Positions 13,201-25,310 of a stretch of DNA of 64,000 nucleotides are shown piece after piece; within the stretch, counting starts at the first letter, position 1; each line of letters opens with the position of its first letter. This stretch comes from Annona cherimola (taxonomy: Eukaryota > Streptophyta > Magnoliopsida > Magnoliales > Annonaceae): positions 4,680,264 through 4,744,263 of the forward strand of contig CM059972.1 of NCBI GenBank assembly GCA_030490835.1, given 5' to 3'. The notes below the pieces were generated by a model. It did no database searches. It had not been told where the DNA came from and saw only the letters and a list, made by a program, of their open reading frames with translations. Both the position numbers and the translations under genes were made by a program.

Positions 13201-16200
13201 ATTGCTAGAGGTTATATATTCAAAAAGAGTTTTTAAATTGTATAGTTATTTTGGAATGAAATAGGCTCATTTAATATGATGTTCACATTCAAACCAAGCT
13301 CAAGTTTTTTTTGGGGTCATGTACTATACATTTAACTTTGATGTACCTAGATGCAAAAATTCGTTATTTATTTTTTAAAATTTTTTTTATATACAACTGT
13401 TAATCGAAGTGCATTCGACATATATATTAAATTTTACTATTTTTGAAGATATTTTTGTGGATTTTTTTTAAAAAGTGGAATTTTAAAATAACTATAATGT
13501 CTTTGTTTTAAAAATTAATATATATATATATAAATCTTTAAAAATGGTAAAACTTGTCTTATATCTTAAATACACTTAGACTAATATTTTATAAAAATAT
13601 AAAAAATATAAAAAAAAGATTAAATGTACCTATGTGTACTAAAAGCTAAATCTCCTGGGAGCATTTAATTAAAAACCAAAAGCAAAAGAGACATCCTTGC
13701 CTAATTTCGGGGGAAATGGAATTTGAAGCGATTTTCTCAATTTTATATCTTGGGAAGTTAGATTTTTTTTTTTTTTTTTGGTTTCTTTGTTTCACTTGAT
13801 TTGTTGTTTTGGTTTTTATTCTTGTTAGCATCAACAGCTCGACAAAGTCGTTATCATTTTCCTTTCTTTCCTTTTGTTTTGTACCGCTGCTTTATATGAC
13901 GATATGATGCCTAGATCCAAAACCACGTGAACTAATCTTTTTTGGTTTACGTTCTTTCAGCACTGCCGATATCGTCTCTGTTCCCATTCTTATATTTCAT
14001 GGTGCGTATGCTACAATATTATAACATTGCATATTCCCATAATAAAAATAGTGAAAATTGGGTTGTCCATAGTTGGTGTCTGTGGCTCGACGAACATATT
14101 TGTCAATCTTAATTACTACTACTCTTCTTTCTTCTTCTTCTACTTTTTTTTCTTCTTTAAAGTATTCTTCTTCTACTACTTAAATTGCTACTACTACTGT
14201 CATTATTTTCTCTTTTGCATTACAACTTGAAAATAAACTTCTTTGGAGAGGTGACTTCTAGTGAAAATAGTTTTGCTTTATTTAACTTCCATACAGCATA
14301 TTCTACGAAGTGAATTGGTAAAGCAGGCTATCTTGATGATTTTATCAAATCTAAACGATTCAATAGTATTATCATTATGTATTTGGTTAAGAGAACAAAA
14401 ATCATCCTAATTTATAATTATATTATTTCCAAAATTAATGAATTATTTAAGAGTAATTTTAAAGCCATTAAAATTATTTATTTATTTATTATAAGAATTC
14501 ATAAGGTTTTTATTCAATGTTTAAATCATCTAAAATATTCATCCTACCTAAAATGATGATCTTATATGATTTTATAATATTTTAAAATTTTAATGTATAA
14601 ATCCAAATCATTTTCTAAATTTATACATGTTTCATATATTTTCATAAGACGTGGCCCACAAGCAACTCTTATTAATATGATTTTAGGTGCTTTAATAAAA
14701 TAAATAGAATATAATAGTCAAAATAGATTTAGCATAAATCATCAAACTGGGGCCTAAACTAGAAAGTATAAAAAACTATCTTCAAAACTGCAAATGGAAT
14801 AAAATGAATCTTACATCAATATCAATAATCTGTGTCAATGGAAGACACGCCCATAATTGCATCAAAGTAGTTGCCGTTGAAATCTCACTGCTGTTTGCAT
14901 GCGCGCGTCACTTTCCTCCATTTTTATCTAAATTCTAAATGCAGCTTTGTTTTGATTTCTGTAGATCAGAGACTTCCACATTGCTAAGACAGACCAAGAT
15001 ATTGGTTACTACGCAGGTTATGTAGGTATGTCCAATGTAGCAATCCCCTTACTACAGAGAGAATTAGTTTATGCAGCTGTATGGTGGGCAAATATTAGAT
15101 GCCTATATGTACACGCAACAAATTCTCCATTTTATTTGCTGCACGAATTTGAATAATATATATATATGTAGTAAAACTACATTATAATTAATGGTGCATT
15201 TGGCCTAAAATGGGCTCTACGTGTACTTAAATGTATTGATATTTTATACAATTATTTATCTATATATAAATTTTATAGCAAATGATTAACATGCTAAAAA
15301 AACAACTTTAAAATTGTTACTTACATCAAACTATTTTATTATAATGAATTTGTACCATTTTAGACGGGTCTATACACATTTTCAATTGGGATGGAAATTG
15401 GTATGATAATAAAATACATAATTCTAAATACAATGAGTGGAGTAGATTATAATTTTATGATTATGTGAGACCCATTTTGAGGTAACTGCGCCGTAATTAT
15501 AATGCAGTAAAACTGCGCATGAATATTTATTATATATATATGTATGTATTTGCTACACGAATAGCTTGTTCTTGTAGTCCTCCTTTTAGCAAAATCTTGA
15601 TGGCTTTAACACCCATGTGATTCCTCACTCCGAAATTAACTCAACGAATCCTCTAGTAACCTCATATTCTTGTTTATTTCCTGAAGGGGCTGGTTATATG
15701 ATTGGAAGGGCTTTAACTTCTGTTTTATGGGGAGTAGTATCAGATCGATATGGGAGGAAGCCGGTTATACTTTTGGGCACCATTTCAGTGTTAGTCCTTC
15801 TCCACATTTTCTCCATTGATTTGAATCCAATCTTTTGCTTGACAATGCATGTTTCTTCCTCAGATTATTGAGATTGTCTGTCAATGGATTTGTTTCAGGA
15901 TTATTTTCAATACCCTCTTTGGATTGAGTGTGAACTTTTGGATGGCGGTTTCTACAAGGTTTTGCCTTGGAGTTTTCAATGGGCTACTTGGTCCAATAAA
16001 GGTAATCACTCTCCATCAGTTGAAGAAGTTAAAATTGGATTGGGTTACAGGAAGAATTTTTTATGTAACTTTAGACAATGTTGGTAAAACTATACTTGTA
16101 GACGGATATAAATTTATGTCTTACATCCATGTCTCCTCTCTATTATGTATTTTGTATTTATTTCACTTTCTGCACTCTCTCATGTTTTTCAGGCATATGC

Positions 16201-19200
16201 TGCAGAAGTATGCCGACCGGAATATCAATCTCTATCATTGACACTGGTAATATGCTTATCCGGTATTGCTCTTTATGTCTCTCTTTCGTTTTAAAATTTT
16301 CACCTCATCTTACATAATAAGTGATCCAAATCTCGTTAATGAAACAATAATGCCTCAACATTATCAAGGGTGTTATTGGCAACCAGCTAGCTTGTGCAAT
16401 TATGAAAAGTTTCAATTCGCCTCTAAATTATCTCTCTGATTATCTGCCATTCATTGCACAACAGATTAGCACTGCATGGGGCGTAGGATTGATCGTTGGT
16501 CCAGCGATGGGAGGTTTCCTTGCACAGGTAAGATTTCAGAATGTGATAGATAATTGCACTGAAAACTAATATAGTTCACGCATGCGTACCCGCATAATAA
16601 AGTATATTTGTTGGATCTTTTGGTCTTAGACATCACTTTGATATTTCTGCATGCATTTCTGCTAGCCTGCAGAAAAATATCCAAGCATATTTTCAGAAAG
16701 TTCTCTGTTTGGAAGGTAAGAATACCGCGTACTGACTCTTATTCATACATGTCTTTCTAATAATCCGTTATTTAATTTGTACAAGGAAGTTAACAGAATC
16801 CAATTCCATTTGTAGGTTTCCATACTTCTTGCCCTGCCTTTGCATTTCACTTATTGCAGCAGCTGTCCTAATTGCCTGCTTTTGGATTCCAGTAAGTTTC
16901 GTTTGGCTTCCTTTTTTTTTTTTTTTTTCTGATTAAAGAATTATTATGCTAATAAGATATGAAACTGAACACCACGCTAAGCCAACTTAACTTACAGTAA
17001 TCTTTTGTTGCTGATACTATCTATCGAAACTCAAGAGAGCCTCTCTGTAAAAAACATCAATTAGCCATGTTGACACTTTTCTGGATTTTTTAAAAATCTA
17101 TTCATCAAGCTACCAAAATGGAAAAATTTATCTATTAAGATGTTAATGACTGAGTTCATTTTGTCAGACAATAATTTGGACTGTTTGAAAAGCTGATTGT
17201 AGGATAACGCCATATATCATTTCATGGATATTTTACTTTTCTGTTTCAACTTTTTGTTCAGGAAACATTGCATATTCATGTTGATGAAGTCAAAAATAGG
17301 AGTAATTCTTTTGAATCGCTGGAGGCTTCCTCGCATGGATTGGATTTAACAGAAAAACTTGGAGAAACTACGGGAAAAGCTTCACCTTCAAACGGAAGCC
17401 TTCTTAAGAACTGGCCCTTAATGTCATCTATCATAGTATATTGTATCTTCTCTCTCCATGATATGGCCTACACGGAGGTAGCTATCCTTGTATTACAAGT
17501 TGGCTTCATATTGATTGAAGATTTCCACTTTTTTTTCTTTATGACAAGTTGGTTTCATATTGATTGAAGATTTCTTTTCCTTATGGCTTTTCGTGGGATG
17601 TATGTGGTATCTATCTATCTGTATCATTTCAATATAATGTCTCCGTATCGATGCCGAGGCCTCTTTCTTTCCTCACCATACCACTTATTTCCTTTATGAG
17701 AAATGTTGGTCTTTGATTTAATGTTTTTCCAACAAAATCTTCCTCTATAGATATTCTCACTTTGGGCAGTAAGTGACAGAAAGTATGGAGGATTGAGCTT
17801 TTCAAGTGAGGATGTCGGTGAAGTGCTGGCAGTTTCAGGTACTTCTCGTGGAATTTAAACATTTATTTGTGTGCCAGGATCATTGAACGTATATATTCAA
17901 TACATCAAATCTAAGCACTTTTTTTTTTTTTTTAAACACAAATCTCTAAGCACTTGATGGAACTTCCAGGCTTCTTTCTTTTGTGCTTTCAAACATTTTT
18001 CTATCCATATGTGGAGAGGTTGATCGGACCCATCATGGTGGCTCGCATTTCAGGGGTATGCCATTTATCACTTTCGATCATTTGGATCAACTGTTTCATG
18101 TCTGGATTTGGATTACTGATTTTCGTATGTTCTTCTTAATTGCAGATTTTGTCGATACCCTTGCTGTCGCTTTACCCTTGCATAGCTCTGCTATCAGGGT
18201 TTAGTTGCACCTTGTTGATTAATATTGCATCTGTATTGAAGAATGTTCTTTCTGTAAGTACAAGACCTATTCTCACACTCTATTTTTAAAACCAAAGAAT
18301 GGAATAGTTTACCGCACTTAAAAACTGCTTCACTTGATATCCCCCATCAACTAATTATTCTTTTGATGAAATCAGCTCAACATTGTCACAGGAATGTTCC
18401 TTCTGCAAAACAATGCTGTGGTAATTCTCCGTGCACCATTCACATTTTCTTTGTCTAGATGTAAAGTTCTAATGAAGAGGTTTTGACGTCCATGCAGAAT
18501 TATACACAATAAAAATTAAATAGGTATTGATGTCCATGCAGAATCATTCACAATAATGTATTAGACAAACTTGATCAGATCTCTACCTAGTCAAGTAGTG
18601 GCATAGAAAATCAAATCAATGTGTTTTCTACTTCAGCCTACGTTTTAAACTTTGCCTGCTTTCCCAATCCTGATGGAACAACATTGGCATATGTAGATGC
18701 ATGAGAACATGAGACCTTTTTCTGTTTCATTTTCTGTTCTAATTTGTATTAGAATTCAGTTCAAATGCAAAATCGTTTTATGTTAACACATTCTAAATGG
18801 AGCTGCCGATATTCTGGCAGGCCCAGCACCAAAGAGGAGCTGCAAATGGGCTTTCCATGACTGCAATGTCTGTTTTCAAGGCAGTTGGTCCAGCTGGAGG
18901 GGGTTCCTTGTCAGTATTTCTTTTGCAACCCACTTTCCCTTCTATTATGTTTTTGGGAGTAAGAATACCAAACTGTAGCTGTGGGGTGGTGCTCTAATTT
19001 CTGATGTTTCGAGAACCGTTTTGGAAGGTGATGGCTAGAAAAACAGAATGATTCTTATGTTCATTTTAATGACAATAATGGGTCTAATGAGTTTAAAAGA
19101 GCACCACCAACTTACTCCCATCTGGATTTCTCCAGATTTTTTATGCGCTAATTTTCTTGACAAATTTGTCACCGACTCAAGCAAGTTGCCAACTGCTGGA

Positions 19201-20513
19201 ATTTTCCAGCCATCGATTCAGCTGAAAATGCTGAAATTTTTTCAGCTACAAGTTGCTCACATTAAATGCATTTGTCGGCACATGTGGCTATATAAAGGAG
19301 AAGCCCCCTCCCCATGCAAGCAACGTGAACGTGAGTGTGTTGGCAACTTGGCATGTGCATGAGCGTGCAGTTTAGTGCATTAGGTAGTGAGAGGTGTGAG
19401 TGATATAGTGAGAGTAGCTTAGTGTGGGAAAATTGTGAGTAGTGTTAGTGTTGAGGGTAGGAGCTTATAAGTTGTAAAGTGTGATACCCCACATCGGTTA
19501 GAATGAGGGGGGAAGCCTGGGTTATAAGTGGAGGCCGCCAGGTACCTCAGTGAGGCGCATGTTGGGAAAGGACGGGATGCGCGTGAACCCAGAGGGGCAA
19601 AACCGTGCGGGCCGAGGCCCAAAGCGGACAATACCTTACTGTTAGGCCTGGGGCGTTACAAATGGTATCAGAGCCGACTCCCGACTCCCGACCTCCGGCC
19701 GATGGTGTCCAGCGAGGACGCTGGAGCCCCAAGGGGACAATACCTTACTGTTAGGCCTGGGGCGTTACATAAAGTAAGGGTGTCAAAATTATTTTAGATA
19801 TATTATTTGCATTGTAATATTTTCAAGTTATAGTAATAATATTTTTTAGAGCATCTTTTTCGCGACAGAGTTGACATCCCACGATTTGGAAATTCAGAAA
19901 ATTACTGTTCAGCTTGCAAAATAAAAAAATTAAGACTGTGTACATACATTAAGCAATAAAAATTACGACTGTGTGCATAATTTAAGCAATAATTTTTCAA
20001 AAATTAATCTTGAAATTGAGCTAAGATGAATTCTCAAGACATTCTATACAGCTGATAACTTGCCTTTTCCAATTGCGCGTTTGTTGAACAAATCGAAACT
20101 TTTTTGCATTTTCAGATTTGCTTGGTCACAAAAGCGTCAAGATGCTGCTTTCTTGCCAGGTATGGATAGGAAGGACTCTTGAAAATCGGCATTTTCAGAA
20201 CCATGCAGAAAATATTTTCAATCTTAACATTTTATATATTAGAAGGAAATATCATTAATTCATCTTTTTAAATATCATTAATATCCAGATGAAATCCATT
20301 TCATGTATTCATTCAAGTTATTTTGTAAAGTCATTTTTCATGATCGATCATGTCCGTTGTTCCTATGCCATGCAAATACGTTCAGGTGATCAGATGGTCT
20401 TCGTCGTGTTAAACGTGGTGGAGTTGATTGGCGTCATCTTGACCTTCAAACCCTTCTTAACTGCACCTCATGATTATTATGCCAGGCCACAGAAGGCCGC
20501 AGAAGCAAAATGA
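10259..20513 (+). CDS. ZIFL-family MFS transporter, copy 1 (complete, 17 exons)
   Basis: Exons: 10259-10415, 13961-14001, 14965-15025, 15687-15789, 15899-16001, 16193-16246, 16465-16527, 16666-16715, 16816-16891, 17262-17477, 17751-17838, 17970-18055, 18146-18253, 18376-18420, 18821-18909, 20116-20159, 20386-20513. All introns are GT-AG; the joined frame is open, 503 residues plus TGA. Seen: CPGC at residues 22-25, [11 protein letters not shown] at 101-111 (MFS loop 2-3 signature), an antiporter-type motif ending GPAMGG near 185-190, PETLH at 236-240 opening a hydrophilic central loop, and HDMAYTE at 302-308. Length and motifs fit the 12-helix ZIFL family, whose studied members move nicotianamine, mugineic acids, K+ or auxin-related substrates against protons at the tonoplast or plasma membrane; the substrate here is unknown. 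The antiporter motif has Thr172 where copies 2-4 have Ser. The tail after FKPFL is longer than in copy 2. The start is the first in-frame ATG; Met7 is an alternative. Introns 1 (3.5 kb) and 15 (1.2 kb) are swollen by mobile elements. Confidence 0.95.
11072..11333. mobile_element. Tourist-like MITE in intron 1 of copy 1
   Basis: GAGGGCGCATTTGGATCGG at the left pairs with GATCAAACTAAATGTCCTC at the right; the CATATTATTTCATATCAATT segment in between resembles the other family members. Confidence 0.55.
12397..12423. repeat. Poly(T) tract in intron 1 of copy 1
   Basis: Uninterrupted T run. The surrounding 12200-12830 stretch has CACTACAAGG and short repeats of GTTGTTA/TTTTAGC type that resemble CACTA-element debris, without definable ends. 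Confidence 0.5.
12841..13174. mobile_element. Foldback MITE in intron 1 of copy 1
   Basis: Left ATGCTCCGGCTGCACTTAGGCT pairs imperfectly with right AGCCTAAGTGCGCCCGAGAGTAT. The arms carry the same interior blocks as 39387-39796 (AATCTAAGTATATTTAACATA and complement). No clear target duplication. Confidence 0.65.
13322..13645. mobile_element. Second, older foldback MITE in intron 1 of copy 1
   Basis: Same interior blocks as 12841-13174 (GTTAATCGAAGTGCATTCGACA against TTAAATACACTTAGACTAAT), with eroded ends (GATGTACCTAG / TGTACCTATGTG). Confidence 0.5.
14395..14765 (+). repeat. Dispersed AT-rich repeat in intron 2 of copy 1
   Basis: Shares long imperfect identity with 54770-55200 in intron 15 of copy 3, including AAGAGTAA, TGATTTTCTAAATT-like, ATGTGGC and ATCATCAAACTGGGGCCTAAAC blocks in the same order. 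Confidence 0.6.
15165..15540. mobile_element. TA-flanked MITE, copy A (intron 3 of copy 1)
   Basis: Bounded on both sides by short (TA)n. The left GGTGCATTTGGCC block and the right GTAACTGCGCCGTAATTAT block match the copies at 36010-36390 and 50578-50884. A 16-bp direct repeat with one mismatch (TATTTGCT[G/A]CACGAAT) lies outside, at 15133-15148 and 15547-15562. Confidence 0.75.
19288..19298 (+). promoter_or_regulatory. TATA-box-like motif inside intron 15 of copy 1
   Basis: CTATATAAAGG matches the plant TATA consensus very well. It lies upstream of the TRIM and of exons 16-17, so it most likely belonged to an inserted LTR. Confidence 0.45.
19480..19769 (+). mobile_element. TRIM retrotransposon with truncated 3' LTR
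   Basis: The 5' LTR, 19480-19660 (181 bp), begins TGTGATACCCCACATCGG and ends GGGCGTTACA. At 19663-19674 stands TGGTATCAGAGC, the primer-binding site for initiator tRNA-Met. After about 60 bp the last 35 bp of the LTR (from GGACAATACC to GTTACA) recur at 19735-19769. TAAAG flanks at 19475-19479 and 19770-19774 are the 5-bp target duplication. The missing body of the 3' LTR fits a deletion at the shared GGACAA. No coding sequence, as in TRIM elements. Confidence 0.9.
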
Positions 20514-20805
20514 AGCTGCTTTTGGTCATCTAGCAGACATGATCGACAGAAAGATCAAGACTACCTTAAGCCATTTTAGTGTGGTCCTTTCTTCTCCAAC
20601 TGTAGTTTTGGCAAAGATACGAATGATTTCACAGCCCAAGTACATAAACATGGAAGATTGATATGTATTCTTATTCCTGTTCTAGCATTTGGAGGCAATG
20701 TGGCTGGATGCATTTTTCTCCACTGCTGTAAAATAACTAAAGAAACAAGAAAGTAATTATGCAGTTCTTGATTTTGGTAATAGTTTCACTTGCCTGCAAA
20801 TATAT

Positions 20806-21060
20806 TTCCAGCTAACATAATGATTGCTCACTTTGCTACTCATGGGTGGTGATATATGAAGAAATGCAGTCCTTTTTTTTTTTTATTTGAAATGCAGTCA
20901 TTGTTTTGGTTGCGTATAACATGCATTTTGCAGCATATCTTTTTATTTGTCTAAAACAGATATCCAGCTAACATAATGGTTGCTCACTTTGCTTGTCATG
21001 GGTGGTGGCACATGAAGAAATGAACTCACTTTTTGCTAGTCATGGGTGGTGACACATAAA
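20806..21060 (+). repeat. Imperfect direct repeat downstream of copy 1
   Basis: CCAGCTAACATAATG, GTTGCTCACTTTGCT-like and CATGGGTGGTG blocks occur at about 20808-20880 and again at about 20963-21035, with a third CATGGGTGGTG at 21042. The region is in or near the 3' UTR of copy 1. Confidence 0.6.
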
Positions 21061-21491
21061 GTGAAGGCAATTATAAAAAGTAAAAAGTTTTAAATTGAAA
21101 ATTTTTTAAGGTAAACAAATATTCCCTAAAATTATGTGTATATATACACACATGCAAGCACAATAATATATATTTTTAAAGGATTATTGCATTAATACTA
21201 ATTCAAAAGTAAAATAATTACATCAATACCAATTTTTTTATTTTCTTATTATGTTAATGACTTTTCAAATGTTTTATATCTATAATAACATTGTAGTGTA
21301 ACACCCGCTAGCTCTTAAATATTTATTTGAGAAATTTGGTCAACTATACATGGGGAGCATGTCCCATGTAAAGTCATTGTTCAAAAAAGAGTTCATGGGT
21401 AGTTAATCAATAATGTAATTTATTGTTGAATGAGGGTAGATAGTTGACTCATAGTAAAATTGACTAATTAATATAAGTATTTAACAACCGT

Positions 21492-21755
21492 CACTACAAA
21501 AAAATTAACTTTTAGCAACATAAAAACTTGCTACTATATGTATTAATTTACCTCTATAATGTCATTATAAGTCTGTCACAAAAGGCTTTCTTAATAATTT
21601 TTCAAATTTGTTACTAATGAAACAATTATTATTGCTGTTGAATGCTAGTTTGTAGTGACAAGAATTATTAATGTCAATGAATAGAGTTTTTTTATATAAA
21701 AAAAAAACTAAGTGCTGCGAAAAGTGTGTCATAAAAGGTTAGTTTTTTTGTAATA
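21492..21755. mobile_element. CACTA-like non-autonomous element
   Basis: Left end CACTACAAAAAAATTAAC; right end is the complement of TATTACAAAAAAACTAAC, 16 of 18 matching. CACTA ends and a length of about 260 bp fit a miniature CACTA element; the 3-bp target duplication expected for that group is not intact. Confidence 0.5.
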
Positions 21756-23310
21756 ATAATGAGTTAACACAAGTGCAAAATATTTTAACAATCATTATCA
21801 TAACCACTAAGGCATTGCCTCGGTGGTAACTCCTCTTTCCACCACAAGTGTCAACTGGAGTTTGAAAAACGTGAGTGTCATTTTAGTGCTATCAGCGAGC
21901 TTTATCAACGCGAGTCCCCCAGTAATGGGATATTTACATTATCCCCCCTCAATGCGGGGGTATTTATAATTGTTTCCTCAGTGTATGAGTATTTTTAAAA
22001 AATTGTCTCTCCATCCGTGAGAGTTGTGAATGGGCCTAGGATGTCAATGTGTGTGTGATACCAATAAAAAAATCATCATCATAAATATGAAAATAAGAAA
22101 TAGTAGGCACCAATACAAATATTGTATTTTTTTTGACAAAAATATTATATTTTTGAGTTGGCATAATAAATGCAAATATTTAAACTTTATAATAACAGTT
22201 ATTTGATCAATGATATCATGGTTGTGTTGGGAATTATCGATGATATAAATAATGCATGAATGTGTTATGAAATGAATGCGAGATACTATATGGAAAATTT
22301 GAAATATAGTAGTGCATGCATCTGCAGATTACACGCATCTCATGAACAACTTAATAGAAGAAGGGCTACAATTTCCCGAATCTGTCGTATGCATGCTGAT
22401 GAAGTTGTCGGTCCCATGGAAGGAAGGAAGCAAACCCACTTTTTCCTTCCGCATGCGTGGAGGATTGACCCGATGGATTGATGCAATGCAGACATGCATG
22501 CATTTTGGAAGAGTTGATTTCCAGCCACGTACCTCCTTAATTATACATTATAGTTCGCGTGTGGAAATGAACTTTTTAATTAGCGTTTGCTATCTACCTA
22601 CCTATCTGTCATGCCTTACGCACTTTATTTTTCGAAATGCCTCGTCTCTCTATGCAAGTGTTACTGAGTGTTTCTCCACCGTACGTCCATTTTTTTCTAA
22701 CAACTGAACGGTCAGGATTTTCTAAGCAAAATCTCCATGTGGCTTTTACAGTCTTCAGTTCCTGATATCGATCAACGGTACTGTAGATCGTCACCAAGTT
22801 CATGGCCACGCTGATGCAGGGCCTAGAAGATAGAGCCTTGGTGCATGCCTTCCCGTTCCACCAGGTGGGTCCTATCTAAAACATTCTTTGACTACTGTCG
22901 ACCACGCACCTTTGCTCCAGAGCTGCCATGCTCTCCCTTCCATAGTCAATTCTGCCAGCACGGAGGAAGAGTGGTGCCCAAGTTCCGTGTGTACAGTGAA
23001 CCGAGAAAGCATAAGAAAAATGAGAACTTTAAATAATAGTTTAATTAAATTCGTCTTAACTAACCTAGTTTTTGATAATGATGTTTGCTTTGTGAAAATA
23101 AAGTAGTTGCGACAAAGAAACTACAATAATATAACTCTTCTTACATGACCAAAAAATATATGTTTTAGAATTTTAAATTCTTATATATGGGTAAGACCCA
23201 CTTAGATTGAAAACTTAAATTAATACCAAAAATTATTCTTATCATAATCCATTGGAATTGTAATCAAAAGATCATCCTCAATAATATTATTTTAAAAGAA
23301 TATTAAATAA
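21756..23310. other. Intergenic, no gene seen
   Basis: Contains several reading frames of 60-130 codons on both strands (22260-23106), but none resembles a known protein and they overlap one another. Rich in GCATGC and TGCATG motifs around 22310-22500. Confidence 0.35.
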
Positions 23311-23593
23311 GAGTGTGTTTGACAAACACAAGAAATTGTAAATTAAAAATTTTTCACATTCCATGTCCATCTTATTTGAAATTTTTTTTTTTTACATTTT
23401 TTATACAATTACCTTACTATTCGATTATTTCTTTACAACTATTTCTACAACTATCATATGTATATTGATATTATTCTCTTTATTTCTCATAATTACTCCA
23501 ATCATATTATATATATACATTTAATTTTCTTTTATTTCAAAAATATTTACAACCAAATTTTTTTTATAAGTTTTATCTTTTCCCAAACGCACC
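23311..23593. mobile_element. Tourist-like MITE
   Basis: GAGTGTGTTTGAC at the left and CCCAAACGCACC at the right are inverted ends; preceded by TAA and followed by TAG. The interior carries the ACAATTACCTTACTATTCG and TTTTCTTTTATTTC blocks typical of the family. Confidence 0.65.
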
Positions 23594-23889
23594 TAGGGTC
23601 CTTTTTGTAACAAGTCTCACATATTTTTTTCAAAAAATAATTTTATATCTTAATATTTACATTTCACTTTTTCTATTTTACTTATATATTTCAATTATTT
23701 TTTGCACAATAATTCTATTTATCTTAACTTTTACCTTTATTATATTACATCTCTTATACTTTTCAAGAATATTTTCCTTGGCACTTCCTCACTTCACTTT
23801 CTACTCATTGATCTTAAATAAATAAAAAAATAATGTCCAAAATATTTTGGAGCTTCACTTCTATAAAACTTCATTTCTAATTAATTTAA

Positions 23890-24125
23890 TCCATTTTCTT
23901 ATCTTGAGGATTATTGAAAAATTCATTTTATACATTATACGTAACATCATTTATATTATGATAGAAACTTTATTCACTATACATCAAATATCATCATATT
24001 GGTATCCATATGTAAATATGTAAAATGAATGGAATATAATTGTTTGATATTAATTATTTAAAATATTATTATTATATTGATAAATAATTTTATAAAATAT
24101 TATTACATTCTATCCAATGCACCCG
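23890..24125 (+). repeat. Truncated copy of AT-rich dispersed repeat
   Basis: GTAACATCATTTATATTATGA and a TAATTATTTAAAATATTATT block match 36600-37100 in the same orientation, missing the right part. Confidence 0.5.
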
Positions 24126-24140
24126 ATTGCTTTGGTGAAT

Positions 24141-25310
24141 TAATTTTCGTATTAATAATAAGGTGGCAAGAATAGATGGGATATATACATGAAGTCTCAC
24201 TCAATGTTTTAACTGAATCTACCGTGAACGATCATTTGACCGGTTGTCAACGGACGTCGGCGTCGGCGGGCATCACTCGTGCATTTACGCGTACAAATGG
24301 GTGCTGAGTTGTTGAGCATGGCAGAGTGGCATGTTCATGCATTTGTAAAACGTGGGCCCAATTCGTAGCATCCGACCCACGACCACGTCATCTAATTCTT
24401 GAATCTATTTTGAATTTTAATTAAAATTTAGAGAGAAATTACATGTGTACCCACGGGTGCTATCGTTAATTTCACTTATATCTGTTAAGTTTCGAAATTT
24501 ACAAATATAGTCATATATTTTTTCAGAAATTGCACTCATGCCCGATACTCCTTTTGAAATGATGAAAGTGTCCAACAATAGTCGCGAGGTTAATAAAATC
24601 TGTTCCTTTCGCCTTACGCACGTTGTAGTTTTGCACCTACGTTTAAAGAAGTTAAATAATTGTGTTTAAATGGCGTTTTATGTGGGTGGTATTCTTTTGT
24701 AAAAACGGCGCAATAGAATCGTCATGGCACACGTAATGGCTGACGAGCTAGCGATTGGGATTGCTACTTGTGTTGCGTATGTATATCTGAACGTCGGTCT
24801 GCTGAGCTGTAGGCGCAAATTGGAGATTGGATAGCTATTTGGCTAACCTCAGACAATCGTGAATATATTTAAAATTATTAAAATATTGTAGAGTATCTTT
24901 CAAATTAGAAGCAAAACTTATATAATATATATTTGGAATTTACCAAAATAATGTTAACCTTAGCCTGTGCTCAAGCACATAGAGCAACTGGTGCTAGTGG
25001 TCCGCAGTTGGACTCTCGTCTGTCATTTATAATTTGGGAGCACTGCAGATTCAGATACGGTTTTCCATTGAGCAAAAGTTTTGAAAAATAGTTAGGATAA
25101 TCAATTAAATTGTAAAAAGAGACCTTTAAAGTGCGTTTCCAGTTGGGAAATTTTTTTTTTTTTTTTTAAAAATATTAACCTCAGCCCCATGTCTGCGTGA
25201 CCAAATCTACTTGTATGGCAGTAAGTAATTAAGCTGGAATTGTTCTAAATTTGCCTTCCAATTTTCAAAAATATGAAACCTCTCAATTCAAATTGCCCCA
25301 ATTACCAAGG
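24141..25310. other. Intergenic, no gene seen
   Basis: 24440-24600 resembles one arm of the 37406-38216 foldback family (repeated phrase of tract TTTACAAATATAGTC); the rest, including GC-richer 24200-24420, shows nothing recognisable. Confidence 0.3.

Larger units (their letters stand above)
18910..20115 (+). other. Intron 15 of copy 1 with LTR-like insert
   Basis: This intron is 1206 nt against 363 nt in copy 2. Besides the TRIM it holds, at 19200-19475 and continuing after 19775, sequence that looks like a retrotransposon promoter region: a strong CTATATAAAGG box at 19288-19298, then GTGAG-rich leader sequence, then a TTGTAATATTTTCAAG stretch. It could be an old solo LTR split by the TRIM; its ends were not resolved. 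Confidence 0.4.

Noticed and set aside
19528..19797. 89-codon plus-strand frame
   Set aside because: It lies across the TRIM element and has no similarity to a protein.
22260..23106. Frames of 63-131 codons on both strands between copies 1 and 2
   Set aside because: No recognisable motif or exon-like boundaries; overlapping in several frames.
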